Origin: an uncultured Chloroflexota bacterium
Lineage (GTDB): Bacteria > Chloroflexota > UBA11872 > UBA12225
Assembly (NCBI GenBank): GCA_902805635.1
Contig: CADCTC010000083.1
Span: 1 to 45,937, forward strand
DNA: 45,937 nucleotides
Direction of reading: 5' to 3'
Part shown: in pieces, positions 1 through 5,831 of the stretch
Position numbering within the stretch: position 1 is the stretch's first letter
Layout of the letters: each line of letters starts with the position of its first letter
Position numbers and translations under genes: made by a program
Notes under the pieces: generated by a model
What the model saw: the letters and a program-made list of their open reading frames with translations, nothing else
Told to the model about the DNA's origin: nothing
Database searches by the model: none

Positions 1-457
1 CCGCCTCCACTTGCATAGACCGTTTGGCGGCACACAGGCGGCACAACCGGACGCGCGCGAACGTCCGCCGCCCCTGCGGCACGCGCGAGCGGAGCGGTGT
101 CCCGCACCCCGCGCAGGTGTGGGCCGGCGCCGCGCCGGCCGCTGCTCTCTCGGGACGTATAGCGGCCATGCGCGACGCTAGTGACACCTTCCGTGCCAGC
201 GGCCGGCGGCGTGAGGCGCTCCTGCAGTTTCACTCCCGTTTCTCCACCACACGCGCCACCTGAGTCCCGCCTCTGCCGCCGGACAGCACACAGCGGCGGC
301 ATCAACACTGCCGAGCCGTTTGCGGGATGCCGGGTCATGGGGTAGGCTCTAACCATCGGCGGCGCGACGGCCGGCGTGGCAGCATGGCGGACGGTGGGGC
401 GTGCTCCTCACCGCGTGGTCCCGTCCACTTCCGAAGAGTCTCGGAAAGGACGGCCGC
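1..457. other. No supported gene; left end of the accessory region
   Basis: I see no convincing gene here. An open frame on the plus strand (24-263) has Arg/His/Pro-rich composition typical of a non-coding GC-rich frame. The stretch does hold one copy of a short dispersed repeat (236-266) that recurs near 1720 and 2238. The last 15 bases are the leader of the gene at 458, with a GGAAAGGA ribosome-binding site at 443-450. Confidence 0.5.
236..266 (+). repeat. Dispersed repeat family A, copy 1
   Basis: A 31-base segment whose core is ACACGCGCCACCTGAG recurs at 2238-2269 with two mismatches and one extra base. The 16-base core also recurs exactly at 1720-1735. All copies lie outside confident genes, which suggests local duplication or a small repeat element spread within this accessory region. 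Confidence 0.6.
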
Positions 458-715
458 ATGGCCATCCCCATCCCCTCCACCGCCGGCGCCGCGGTCGGAA
501 CTGTCGGCCGGCTCCCCGCGCACGAGCTGCTGGTGCCGCTGCTCCTCTCGCGCCGGTACTCGCGCGAGCAGGTCGCCGACCTGCTCGGTGGCGAGGCGGC
601 GGTGGCCGACCTTCTGGCGTCCGTGCTGCGCACGCTCGGCGCCGGGGACGTGGCGGAGGCCATCGCCGCCGCCCGCGAGCGCGGCTTGATCCCCCGGGAT
701 GCGCCGCGGTACTAG
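458..715 (+). CDS. Solo LuxR-type (GerE) helix-turn-helix protein
   Basis: The 85-residue product is little more than a LuxR/FixJ-type DNA-binding domain. It carries an ELLVPLLLSRRYSREQVADL stretch where a LuxR domain has its first helices, and ends in LGAGDVAEAIAAARERGLI, matching the usual last helix of that family (LGVrsraEAVxxARrrGLI). No receiver or sensor domain is attached. The ATG at 458 is chosen because GGAAAGGA lies eight bases upstream. A frameshifted paralogue follows at 1258-1475, and a solo receiver domain lies between them on the other strand. Together these look like a response regulator whose input and output domains are separate proteins. DNA binding is inferred from the fold; target genes are unknown. 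Confidence 0.65.
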   Translation: MAIPIPSTAGAAVGTVGRLPAHELLVPLLLSRRYSREQVADLLGGEAAVADLLASVLRTLGAGDVAEAIAAARERGLIPRDAPRY

Positions 716-720
716 TAGCA

Positions 721-756
721 TCCCACCTTAGCCGCCAGACAGCAGAACGCCCCGCC
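721..756. repeat. Dispersed repeat family B, copy 1
   Basis: These 36 bases match 1791-1826 with a single mismatch (T/C at the tenth base). The copy follows the stop of the HTH gene by five bases. It contributes a weaker hairpin (ACGCCCC at 747-753 pairing with GGGGCGT at 767-773) at the 3' end of the minus-strand receiver gene, so it may act as a terminator there. Confidence 0.75.
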
Positions 757-762
757 TCGGCG

Positions 763-1125
763 TCAGGGGGCGTAGCGTGCCACCAGGGCGGCGAGGTCGT
801 CCAGGTCGAACGGCTTGACCAGCCAGTCCGCGGCGCCGATTTCGGCCGCGAGCTGGGCCGCATCAGGACCGCCGGTGGTCAGCACGATAGGGGCGTGCGG
901 CGGTGGCAGCCGGTGGTATGCCGCCGCCACGTCGGCGGCGGTCATGTCGCCCAGGCCGTAGTTCAGCAGGATCAAGCGCGGCCGGTGGTGCCGCAGCCGC
1001 TCCAGTGCCTTGGCCCCGCTGCGGGCGGCCAGCATGGCGCGCCCCTCGCCCGCCAGCAGCATCACCAGGAACTCGCGGACCTCCCGTGAGTCCTCCACCA
1101 CCAGGATGCAGCCCTCGGACTCCAC
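763..1125 (-). CDS. Stand-alone CheY-like receiver domain with Asn at the phosphoacceptor site
   Basis: The 120-residue product is a single response-regulator receiver domain. The acidic pair E11-D12 follows the first strand (CILVVEDS), the conserved Thr (T83/T84) precedes GG, and the invariant Lys is K104 in WLVKPFD. The expected phosphoacceptor Asp at the end of strand 3 is Asn55 (LILLNYGLGD, codon AAC), so classical aspartyl phosphorylation should not occur. Such pseudo-receivers usually act by constitutive conformation, ligand binding or protein contacts. There is no output domain; solo LuxR-type HTH proteins flank it. Translation starts at GTG 1125, with no strong ribosome-binding site visible. 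The family call is secure; loss of phosphorylation is an inference from the residue. Confidence 0.85.
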   Translation of the reverse strand: MESEGCILVVEDSREVREFLVMLLAGEGRAMLAARSGAKALERLRHHRPRLILLNYGLGDMTAADVAAAYHRLPPPHAPIVLTTGGPDAAQLAAEIGAADWLVKPFDLDDLAALVARYAP

Positions 1126-1257
1126 GCGCCGAGCCGGGCACCAACCGTGCCAGGCTCACAGTGAGTGTCGCCGGGTAGTACTAAACGGCCATGCCTATAG
1201 CAAAGTTACGGGTGTGAGTATTGTTTGCCGGTGTCCATAACAGAACCCGTGTCATTC

Positions 1258-1475
1258 GTGCCGCCCACACCGTCGGCCGACGCCCAGCTCAGTGGCGGCG
1301 AGTTGCTAGTGCTCCAGCTGTTGGCGGGGGATACGCCCGTGAGCAGGTGGCTGCCCTGCTAGCGATCGCCGCACCGGAGGTGGAGGCGGTGGAGTGGTCA
1401 GGCTGCGCGGCGCTGGGTGTAGCTACGGTTGAGGAAGCGGTCGAACTCGCCCAGCGCCGTCGCCTTATTCTCTAG
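1258..1475 (+). pseudogene. Frameshifted LuxR-type HTH gene, paralogue of 458-715
   Basis: Two overlapping frames together spell a LuxR-type domain. One frame gives LSGGELLVLQLLAG up to about 1326; the next gives GYAREQVAALL and continues to LGVATVEEAVELAQRRRLIL, ending at 1475. The switch falls at a run of five G (1326-1330), where one extra G would restore a single frame. The fused product would match the neighbour at 458-715 in layout (ELLV...YxREQVAxLL...EAxxxAxxRxLI). This can be a decaying duplicate, a sequencing error in a homopolymer, or a slippage-controlled gene. The upstream start is uncertain; GTG at 1249 and at 1258 are both in frame. The 3' end overlaps the convergent small gene by 78 bases. 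Confidence 0.6.
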
Positions 1476-1664
1476 CAGCGCCGCCGGCGGCCGGACCTCC
1501 ACGACCTGATCCATCAGCTGCGCTAGGCTCAGGCCGAGCGCGTTGACGCGGTCCTGGGCCGCGGGCGTGTCCGCTCCGGTCAGCAGCGTTTGGCGCTCCA
1601 CCAACGTGGCCTGGATCTGCAGCAACAGGTATTGCGGGTTCAAGCGCCGTTCGTCGCGTTCCAT
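1398..1664 (-). CDS. Small helical protein of unknown function
   Basis: This 88-residue product is rich in Leu, Gln and Ala and looks mostly alpha-helical, with no motif I recognise. The ATG at 1664 is preceded by GAGGG about nine bases upstream, a good ribosome-binding site. Its last 78 bases overlap antisense with the frameshifted HTH gene, so one of the two may be non-functional. It follows the lasso-like precursor on the same strand, but a strong hairpin (1812-1845) separates them, so co-transcription is doubtful. It does not resemble a RiPP maturation enzyme. Confidence 0.5.
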   Translation of the reverse strand: MERDERRLNPQYLLLQIQATLVERQTLLTGADTPAAQDRVNALGLSLAQLMDQVVEVRPPAALLENKATALGEFDRFLNRSYTQRRAA

Positions 1665-1719
1665 TTGGGAGTCCCTCGTGTGCACAGGATCCGGCCGCCT
1701 GTGGCCGGGAAGAAAGGTG

Positions 1720-1735
1720 ACACGCGCCACCTGAG
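1720..1735. repeat. Dispersed repeat family A, core only
   Basis: This is an exact 16-base copy of the family A core ACACGCGCCACCTGAG found at 249-264. It lies in the leader of the small minus-strand gene that starts at 1664. Confidence 0.5.
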
Positions 1736-1790
1736 GGAACAATAAGACGGGGGCGTTCCAGGAACATTCCCGCTGGATGACGGCGTCACC

Positions 1791-1826
1791 TCCCACCTCA
1801 GCCGCCAGACAGCAGAACGCCCCGCC
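1791..1826. repeat. Dispersed repeat family B, copy 2
   Basis: One mismatch in 36 bases separates this copy from 721-756. Here its right half forms the left arm of a long perfect hairpin (1812-1845). Confidence 0.75.
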
Positions 1827-1845
1827 GAGAAGCGGGGCGTTCTGC
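1812..1845 (-). terminator. Strong hairpin, probable terminator of the RiPP precursor gene
   Basis: A perfect 14-bp stem (1812-1825 with 1832-1845) closes a six-base loop. It begins 31 bases downstream of the precursor stop codon on the minus strand. No clear U-run follows on either strand, so intrinsic termination is likely but not certain. The hairpin could instead protect the 3' end of the precursor mRNA. Confidence 0.6.
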
Positions 1846-1876
1846 GCTGTGAGCGGACGGTGCGGTCCTGACCCGG

Positions 1877-2074
1877 CTAGGAGCCGGTTGCGGGCGCGTT
1901 GAGGCAGCCGACCCGCGTGCGAGTCTGGCCGTCCTCGACGAATGTGCCGGTGGGGCACGTATTGTTGACCACCACGTTGCCCTCGAAGTCGGGCAGCGAG
2001 CCGCCCTGGCCGAGCGTCAGCGCGTCGAGGCGGCCGTACACCAGGAGGGTCGGCCGCGTGTATGCATTCTTCAT
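1877..2074 (-). CDS. Lasso-peptide-like RiPP precursor (orphan)
   Basis: The 65-residue product starts MKNAYTRPTLLVYGRLDALT, matching the leader pattern of lasso-family precursors (YxxPxL...G, then Thr two residues before the core). Cleavage after T20-L21 would give a core beginning G22-Q-G-G-S-L-P-D. Gly1 of the core and Asp29 (core position 8) are correctly spaced for a macrolactam ring. The predicted core of 44 residues is much longer than the usual 15-25 and carries two Cys (C40, C57). No RRE protein, transglutaminase-like protease, asparagine-synthetase-like cyclase or exporter lies in the window, so maturation would need enzymes in trans, or the peptide may serve another purpose. The ATG at 2074 is the only sensible start. 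The leader match is seen directly; the ring is inferred. Confidence 0.7.
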   Translation of the reverse strand: MKNAYTRPTLLVYGRLDALTLGQGGSLPDFEGNVVVNNTCPTGTFVEDGQTRTRVGCLNAPATGS

Positions 2075-2138
2075 GGAACGTTTCTTTCTTGGATGAGAAC
2101 TGTCTGACACCCGATGGCGCCCCCGGTGCCTCGCGGAT

Positions 2139-2144
2139 CCTATA
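2139..2144 (-). promoter_or_regulatory. Possible -10 box of the RiPP precursor gene
   Basis: On the minus strand the sequence reads TATAGG about 65 bases upstream of the precursor ATG. An identical TATAGG stands on the minus strand at 1194-1199, upstream of the receiver gene. No convincing -35 element is visible for either, so this is tentative. Confidence 0.3.
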
Positions 2145-2237
2145 GAGAGCATCCGCCGGGGCGTGCCAGTCCCGTTGCCGAATCGTTGAGCAGTCGTGGT
2201 GATTGGGGCGGCCACTGGAGGCACCCGCGCCGCGACT

Positions 2238-2269
2238 CCGTTCCTCCACCACACGCGCCGCCCTGAGTC
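2238..2269 (+). repeat. Dispersed repeat family A, copy 2
   Basis: This copy matches 236-266 apart from two mismatches and one extra base. It lies between the divergent precursor gene and the small plus-strand gene at 2330. Confidence 0.6.
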
Positions 2270-2329
2270 GTACTGGGGCCGCCTCAACGGGAACTCCACC
2301 GCCGGGCCGTAGGATGGGGTTTAGTCGGC

Positions 2330-2563
2330 ATGCAGGACGGCGGCACGCTCGCGGAACTCTGGCGTCGGGTGGAGTACGAGTGGCTGTACGCCGAGTTCCG
2401 CGCGGCCCGGCGGGAGTATCTGGAGGCGCGGGCGCGCGGCGCGAGCCGCCACCAGCTGCGTCACCTACGGGAGCAGCTGGTGGCGCGGTGGCACCAGCTC
2501 GCGGCGTGGCGGCTCGCAGACGAGCCCGCCACGTCCGTTTCTCCCCTGGAGGAGTGGTTCTGA
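2330..2563 (+). CDS. Small Arg/Glu/Trp-rich helical protein
   Basis: The 77-residue product is a charged, probably all-helical protein (LAELWRRVEYEWLYAEFRAA near the N terminus, then an Arg/His-rich middle). I recognise no family. The pattern of paired acidic and basic residues suggests a helical hairpin. The start ATG 2330 has only a weak purine-rich stretch upstream; a TAGGAT box lies about 16 bases before it, so the leader may be very short. It converges on the repeat protein at 2635-2958 with a shared hairpin between them. Confidence 0.55.
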   Translation: MQDGGTLAELWRRVEYEWLYAEFRAARREYLEARARGASRHQLRHLREQLVARWHQLAAWRLADEPATSVSPLEEWF

Positions 2564-2590
2564 GTCCCGCGGCGCGGCTGTTCTGATGAC

Positions 2591-2624
2591 TAGGGGCGCT
2601 GTTCCGAGAGGGGCGGCGCCCCTA
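2591..2624. terminator. Hairpin between convergent genes
   Basis: A 9-bp perfect stem (TAGGGGCGC at 2591-2599 with its complement at 2616-2624) closes a 16-base loop. It sits between two convergent small genes and could end transcription from both sides. There is no U-run. Confidence 0.5.
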
Positions 2625-2634
2625 TGCAGCATGG

Positions 2635-2958
2635 CTAGCCGCTTCCCACACCCTCTAACCGCGGGGTTTCCTGGTCCTGGTCCTGGTCCTGGTCCTCGGC
2701 CAGTTCAGTGAGCACGTCGGCGGCGTCGCTACTGCCACCAGCCGCAAGGCGGCGCAGCTCCTCCACGTCGCCGCGCTCGGCCGCCAGCTCGACGAGCACA
2801 TCGACGGCGTCGCTGCTGCCGTCGTCCGCGAGGCGGCGCAGCTCCGCGAGGTCGCCCCGCTCGCCGGCCAGCTCCACCAACTGATCGACGGCGTCCCGCT
2901 CCCCGCCCTCGGCCCGCGCCCGCAGGTTCATCAGCTCGCGTTCAGTCACGCCAGTCAC
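2635..2958 (-). CDS. 27-residue-repeat alpha-helical protein
   Basis: The 107-residue product contains two full repeats and one partial repeat of about 27 residues, built on the pattern (R)RLA..GSSDAVDVLVELAAERGDVEEL. This is a short alpha-solenoid type of repeat seen in hypothetical proteins of high-GC bacteria and probably mediates protein contacts. The C terminus is a DQDQDQDQE tract encoded by a hexanucleotide repeat (2671-2694). Translation starts at GTG 2958 with GAGG five bases upstream. Function is unknown; it stands alone on this strand, converging with 2330-2563. Confidence 0.65.
   Translation of the reverse strand: MTGVTERELMNLRARAEGGERDAVDQLVELAGERGDLAELRRLADDGSSDAVDVLVELAAERGDVEELRRLAAGGSSDAADVLTELAEDQDQDQDQETPRLEGVGSG
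2671..2694 (-). repeat. Hexanucleotide tandem repeat encoding (DQ)n
   Basis: Four perfect copies of CTGGTC (plus strand) encode the Asp-Gln tract near the C terminus of the repeat protein. The unit is a multiple of three, so copy-number change would alter tail length without breaking the frame. Confidence 0.8.
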
Positions 2959-3134
2959 TATGCCTCATGCCGGCACCGCGTGACATCAGGCCGGCCGAAG
3001 CGCCCGGTGCTGGAGGCGCTGGCGATGGCGCTGAAGCCTCGCCCGGACAAAGTGCCGGAGGTGCCTTAGCCGCTGATGGCGGGTGCTGCGGCTGGCGTGG
3101 CAACGCTCCACCGAGCGGGCGAGGCATCACTCGG

Positions 3135-3518
3135 CTAGCGCACGATGAACGTCGTGCCCGTGACCTCGATCAGTAGACGCTTGTCCCGGCGCCTCTGGGC
3201 GATTTCGTAGTGCATTTCGATGTAGTCCATGACCTCTAGCGCCCGCTTCCGGCCCTCTGGCTCACTGCATCGGAAGCTGATGCGGCCGAGGCCGCGAAGG
3301 AGCCGTTTGCCAGGCTCAGAGACGCGCGCAGCCACCCTCTTGAAGTCCTTATGGTTCCAAGTGACGACAATGGCCTCGGCCACGTTGCCGCGGGCGGCGA
3401 TCACCGGATCGGGCGTCCCAGGCATCAGTTCCTCTGTGACGAAGCGGATTTCATGCCCGCGTGCTGCGAAGACTTGCGCGACCGCGTGGGGCACGTTCTC
3501 GTCGATGAGCAGCAGCAT
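3135..3518 (-). CDS. VapC45-like PIN-domain toxin (DUF5615 family)
   Basis: The 127-residue product begins MLLLIDENVPHAVAQVFAAR, the typical start of DUF5615/VapC45-like PIN toxins, which are predicted Mg2+-dependent ribonucleases. Visible acidic residues fitting the PIN active site are D6 (with E7), D37 in GTPDPVI and D58 in NHKDF. The usual T-x-D-x-DF motif has His at its first Asp position. It lies 16 bases downstream of the antitoxin gene in the order typical for these pairs (antitoxin first). Length is normal for the family. RNase activity and target are inferred from the family. Confidence 0.8.
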   Translation of the reverse strand: MLLLIDENVPHAVAQVFAARGHEIRFVTEELMPGTPDPVIAARGNVAEAIVVTWNHKDFKRVAARVSEPGKRLLRGLGRISFRCSEPEGRKRALEVMDYIEMHYEIAQRRRDKRLLIEVTGTTFIVR

Positions 3519-3534
3519 GCGGCGTCACCGCCGC

Positions 3535-4182
3535 TCAGCTTGCGAGTTGCTCGCGCAAGAGTTGCTCGTGCCGGATTGCCGCCTGCACGTCGGCTGGCTT
3601 GAGGGTGGGGTACTCGCGGATGATGGCGGCGGTGTCATACCCGGCATCGTGGAAGTTCCAGATGCCACGGGTCGGTACGCGCGTGCCCTTAACCACCCAG
3701 TCGTTCTGCAGCACATATCGGTGGCGGGCGACCTGGCCGATGTCATCAGGCGCGCGCTGGCGCAGCTGTACTACGGCCGCTTGAGTCTCGCGGGCGATGG
3801 GCTCTAGCTCAACGGGCAGGAGATACTGCCCGCGAAGGGGCGCAACGTGCAGCCCCGTGTCAGGCTCATCGAAGATCACTTCGCGTCCGATGACGTAGAA
3901 CCGAAGGCTTGCCCAAGGACTTTCATACCGCTCCTTGAACCATGCGCTGATGGCGCGCAGGGCCTGTAGTGAAACCTGCTTCCTGAGCTTGGCAAGCGTC
4001 CGCAGCCCCACTACGTCCCGGAAGGAGTAGATACGGCTGTACGGACTGCGCGTGTTGTTGTCCGTGTACTGCGGTTCAAACACATGAGTCCGCGCCCAGT
4101 ACAGGGCCTGCCGCGCCGAAAGGCCAGATAACCGGGCGGCTTGCTCCAGCGTGAACGCAGGCAGATCGTCTTGACGCACCAT
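3535..4182 (-). CDS. VapB45-like antitoxin with N-terminal HTH and C-terminal DUF433
   Basis: The 215-residue product has a MerR-like/VapB45 helix-turn-helix at its N terminus (FTLEQAARLSGLSARQALYW, then IYSFRDVVGLRTLAKLRK) and a C-terminal DUF433 segment (about 155-205: GTRVPTRGIWNFHDAGYD, then IIREYPTLKPADVQAAI). This matches the mycobacterial VapB45 type. It should neutralise the toxin encoded immediately downstream and autoregulate the pair. The ATG at 4182 lies 11 bases after a TATAGT box on the same strand, implying a very short leader. Such pairs are common on mobile elements, where they stabilise the host element. Confidence 0.8.
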   Translation of the reverse strand: MVRQDDLPAFTLEQAARLSGLSARQALYWARTHVFEPQYTDNNTRSPYSRIYSFRDVVGLRTLAKLRKQVSLQALRAISAWFKERYESPWASLRFYVIGREVIFDEPDTGLHVAPLRGQYLLPVELEPIARETQAAVVQLRQRAPDDIGQVARHRYVLQNDWVVKGTRVPTRGIWNFHDAGYDTAAIIREYPTLKPADVQAAIRHEQLLREQLAS

Positions 4183-4193
4183 GACGTACTCGC

Positions 4194-4199
4194 ACTATA
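4194..4199 (-). promoter_or_regulatory. -10 box of the toxin-antitoxin operon
   Basis: TATAGT on the minus strand ends 11 bases before the antitoxin ATG. Transcription would start within about four bases of the start codon. No clear -35 box is visible. Confidence 0.45.
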
Positions 4200-4294
4200 G
4201 AGTCTGGGGCACAGCGCCGCAACCAGCATTCTGGCTAGCCGTTCTTGGCGGGCTTCTCACGCCGGGACACTTTAGCCGCGATGGTGAGGCGCCC

Positions 4295-4331
4295 AGCGGC
4301 GGCCCTGCCGGACTCAAACAGGGCCGCCGCT
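4295..4331 (-). terminator. Strong terminator hairpin at the end of the phage-like operon
   Basis: A perfect 13-bp GC-rich stem (4295-4307 with 4319-4331) closes an 11-base loop. It is the second of two consecutive hairpins downstream of the last gene of the minus-strand packaging unit, and it isolates that unit from the toxin-antitoxin operon. Confidence 0.65.
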
Positions 4332-4396
4332 CTCACGGTGGGTGAGCGCCGGGTGGACGAGGCCGGCGCGGGCTGAGGGGGTCAGGGAGAGCGCCC

Positions 4397-4430
4397 GGCG
4401 GCGGGCCTGCCGGGAGACAGACCCGCCGCC
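4397..4430 (-). terminator. First hairpin downstream of the phage-like operon
   Basis: A 9-bp perfect stem (GGCGGCGGG at 4397-4405 with CCCGCCGCC at 4422-4430) closes a 16-base loop. It lies 48 bases after the stop of the gene at 4478-4999. Two strong hairpins in tandem suggest deliberate insulation of the operon. Confidence 0.6.
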
Positions 4431-4477
4431 CGCGAGGTGCGGCGCCGGTGGGAGTTGGCGCGGGCTGAAGATGTCCG

Positions 4478-4999
4478 TCAGTCCTGGGGGCTCCACCCGT
4501 GCAGGCTGACCCGGCTCCCAGACGCCTCGAGCGCCGCGGCGCATAGTCGGTGTAGCGCCAGCTCGGGCCGCGGCCGGTAGGCAATCGTGTCACCGATGCG
4601 CAGGCCGGCGCCGCGGCCGTCCCGATAGCCTGGCTCGACTTTGTCAACTGCCCACGAGCCAAGCGCCCTGGTGCGCTCCTCAGCGTTGGCGATGGCGTTG
4701 CGCTGAATCTCGAATTCTTCGAGCAGCTCCCGCAGCGCCGCGCCGGCGCGCTTAGCAAGGCGGTCTGCCTTGGCCGGCGCAGTGGTGGCAAGGGTGGAGA
4801 GCTCCTGGCGCACGGCCTCTAACTCAGCCTGGCGCTCGCGTTCGGCGGCGGCCTCGGCCGCTTCCGCTGCTGCTGCCGCCTGGACGACGGCGAACTCGGC
4901 GGCGTCCCGTGCTGCGGCGTAGTCGGCGATGCTGGCCGGCTCGCCGACTACGAGGCGTGCCTGAAGTTCGGCCACTGTGGGCGGTGTTGCGGTCGTCAT
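4478..4999 (-). CDS. Coiled-coil phage-type protein, unknown function
   Basis: The 173-residue product starts with a short folded segment (VAELQARLVVGEPASIADYA) followed by a long Ala/Glu/Arg-rich region (about 30-115) that should form a coiled coil, then a small C-terminal domain. It is the last gene of the minus-strand phage-like unit. Its ATG overlaps the preceding stop codon by four bases (ATGA), so it is probably translationally coupled. A scaffolding or packaging-accessory role would fit the composition, but I cannot assign one. Confidence 0.65.
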   Translation of the reverse strand: MTTATPPTVAELQARLVVGEPASIADYAAARDAAEFAVVQAAAAAEAAEAAAERERQAELEAVRQELSTLATTAPAKADRLAKRAGAALRELLEEFEIQRNAIANAEERTRALGSWAVDKVEPGYRDGRGAGLRIGDTIAYRPRPELALHRLCAAALEASGSRVSLHGWSPQD

Positions 5000-5202
5000 T
5001 GGTTCGTGCCTTCCTGGGTGGCCGCGTGGGCCGCTTTCTGGGCTGCGTACAGACCAAGGCTGATGCGATCCTTGGCGGTGACCTGCTGGTCGAAGGTGGC
5101 CCGGTTGGTCTTCTGGAGGCGGGCCAGTTGCTCGAGGCGTTCATCGACGCGGAAGCTCCGCGCACGATTGCGGCGGTCCCGGTCTTCAGTGATGGTGCTC
5201 AT
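4996..5202 (-). CDS. Small basic phage-type protein
   Basis: The 68-residue, highly charged product (MSTITEDRDRRNRARSFRVD at the N terminus) has no recognised domain. ATG 5202 has AAAGGA upstream at good spacing, so I chose it over the longer in-frame GTG start. It lies 41 bases after the terminase nuclease gene and overlaps the next gene by ATGA. It could be a small DNA-binding or packaging accessory protein; this is only contextual. Confidence 0.6.
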   Translation of the reverse strand: MSTITEDRDRRNRARSFRVDERLEQLARLQKTNRATFDQQVTAKDRISLGLYAAQKAAHAATQEGTNQ

Positions 5203-5243
5203 AGTGGGGTGTCCTTTCGTGTGTGGTGTCGAATTGCGCGCTG

Positions 5244-5831
5244 CTACCAAGTGACCAGCCGTGCACTGGGTCGCTTTGGCTGGATGGCGAGGCCGAGCGC
5301 CGTCACCAGGTCGTCATGGGTGCCTACCTTGAAGGCGCCATAGGTGTCGTTGGCGTGCTGGTCAATCTTGATTTCGTAGTCCTGCAGCTCCCTGGCGAGT
5401 GCCTGCGCCTCGGCTGTGATGGGGAGGTGCAGGCGCTGGGACTGCAAGAGCACCTGGAGGCGGGAGACGAGCCACGCCTTGCCAATGCTCACCTGGCTGC
5501 CCTCCTGGGTGCGGCGGTCCCCGTGGGTGAAATAGCAGGCCGTGATGCCGCCGGGGTAGCCGGCGTCCCTGAGCACGTCCACCACGGGGGTGCCGACTCC
5601 GGTGGCGTCGAGGTACAGGTGAGGCGCTACGCGGGTGCGTTCCCTCACGCCGCGCGCCACTTCCAGGATGCGTTTGGCCACGTCGGGGTAGCTGGTCATC
5701 AGCGGCAGCCGCTCCAGGTGGCGTGCGAGGTGATGGTCATCAGTAGGGGTGCGCTGGTCGAGCTCCACCACTGCGATCGCGGTGGGGTCGCGCTTCTGGC
5801 CGATGTCCACGCCCACGGTCACAGTGCCCAT
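5244..5831 (-). CDS. Terminase large subunit, C-terminal nuclease part as a separate polypeptide
   Basis: The 195-residue product is the RNase H-like nuclease half of a phage large terminase. The first strand carries the metal-binding Asp (TVGVDIGQKRDPTAIAVVE), a second Asp lies in LYLDATGVG, and the last in THDDLVTALGLA. In most phages this domain is fused to the ATPase. Here it starts at its own ATG (5831), inside the 3' end of the ATPase gene with a 13-base overlap in another frame, and is preceded by a purine-rich AAGGAAGAGGTGG stretch. The nuclease cuts concatemeric phage DNA during packaging. The split could be natural, a frameshift, or a sequencing error. Confidence 0.8.
   Translation of the reverse strand: MGTVTVGVDIGQKRDPTAIAVVELDQRTPTDDHHLARHLERLPLMTSYPDVAKRILEVARGVRERTRVAPHLYLDATGVGTPVVDVLRDAGYPGGITACYFTHGDRRTQEGSQVSIGKAWLVSRLQVLLQSQRLHLPITAEAQALARELQDYEIKIDQHANDTYGAFKVGTHDDLVTALGLAIQPKRPSARLVTW

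Noticed and set aside
24-263. Plus-strand open frame of 79 codons at the left end
   Set aside because: Arg/Pro/His-rich composition, no ribosome-binding site, and its end coincides with a dispersed repeat. It looks like a chance frame in GC-rich DNA.
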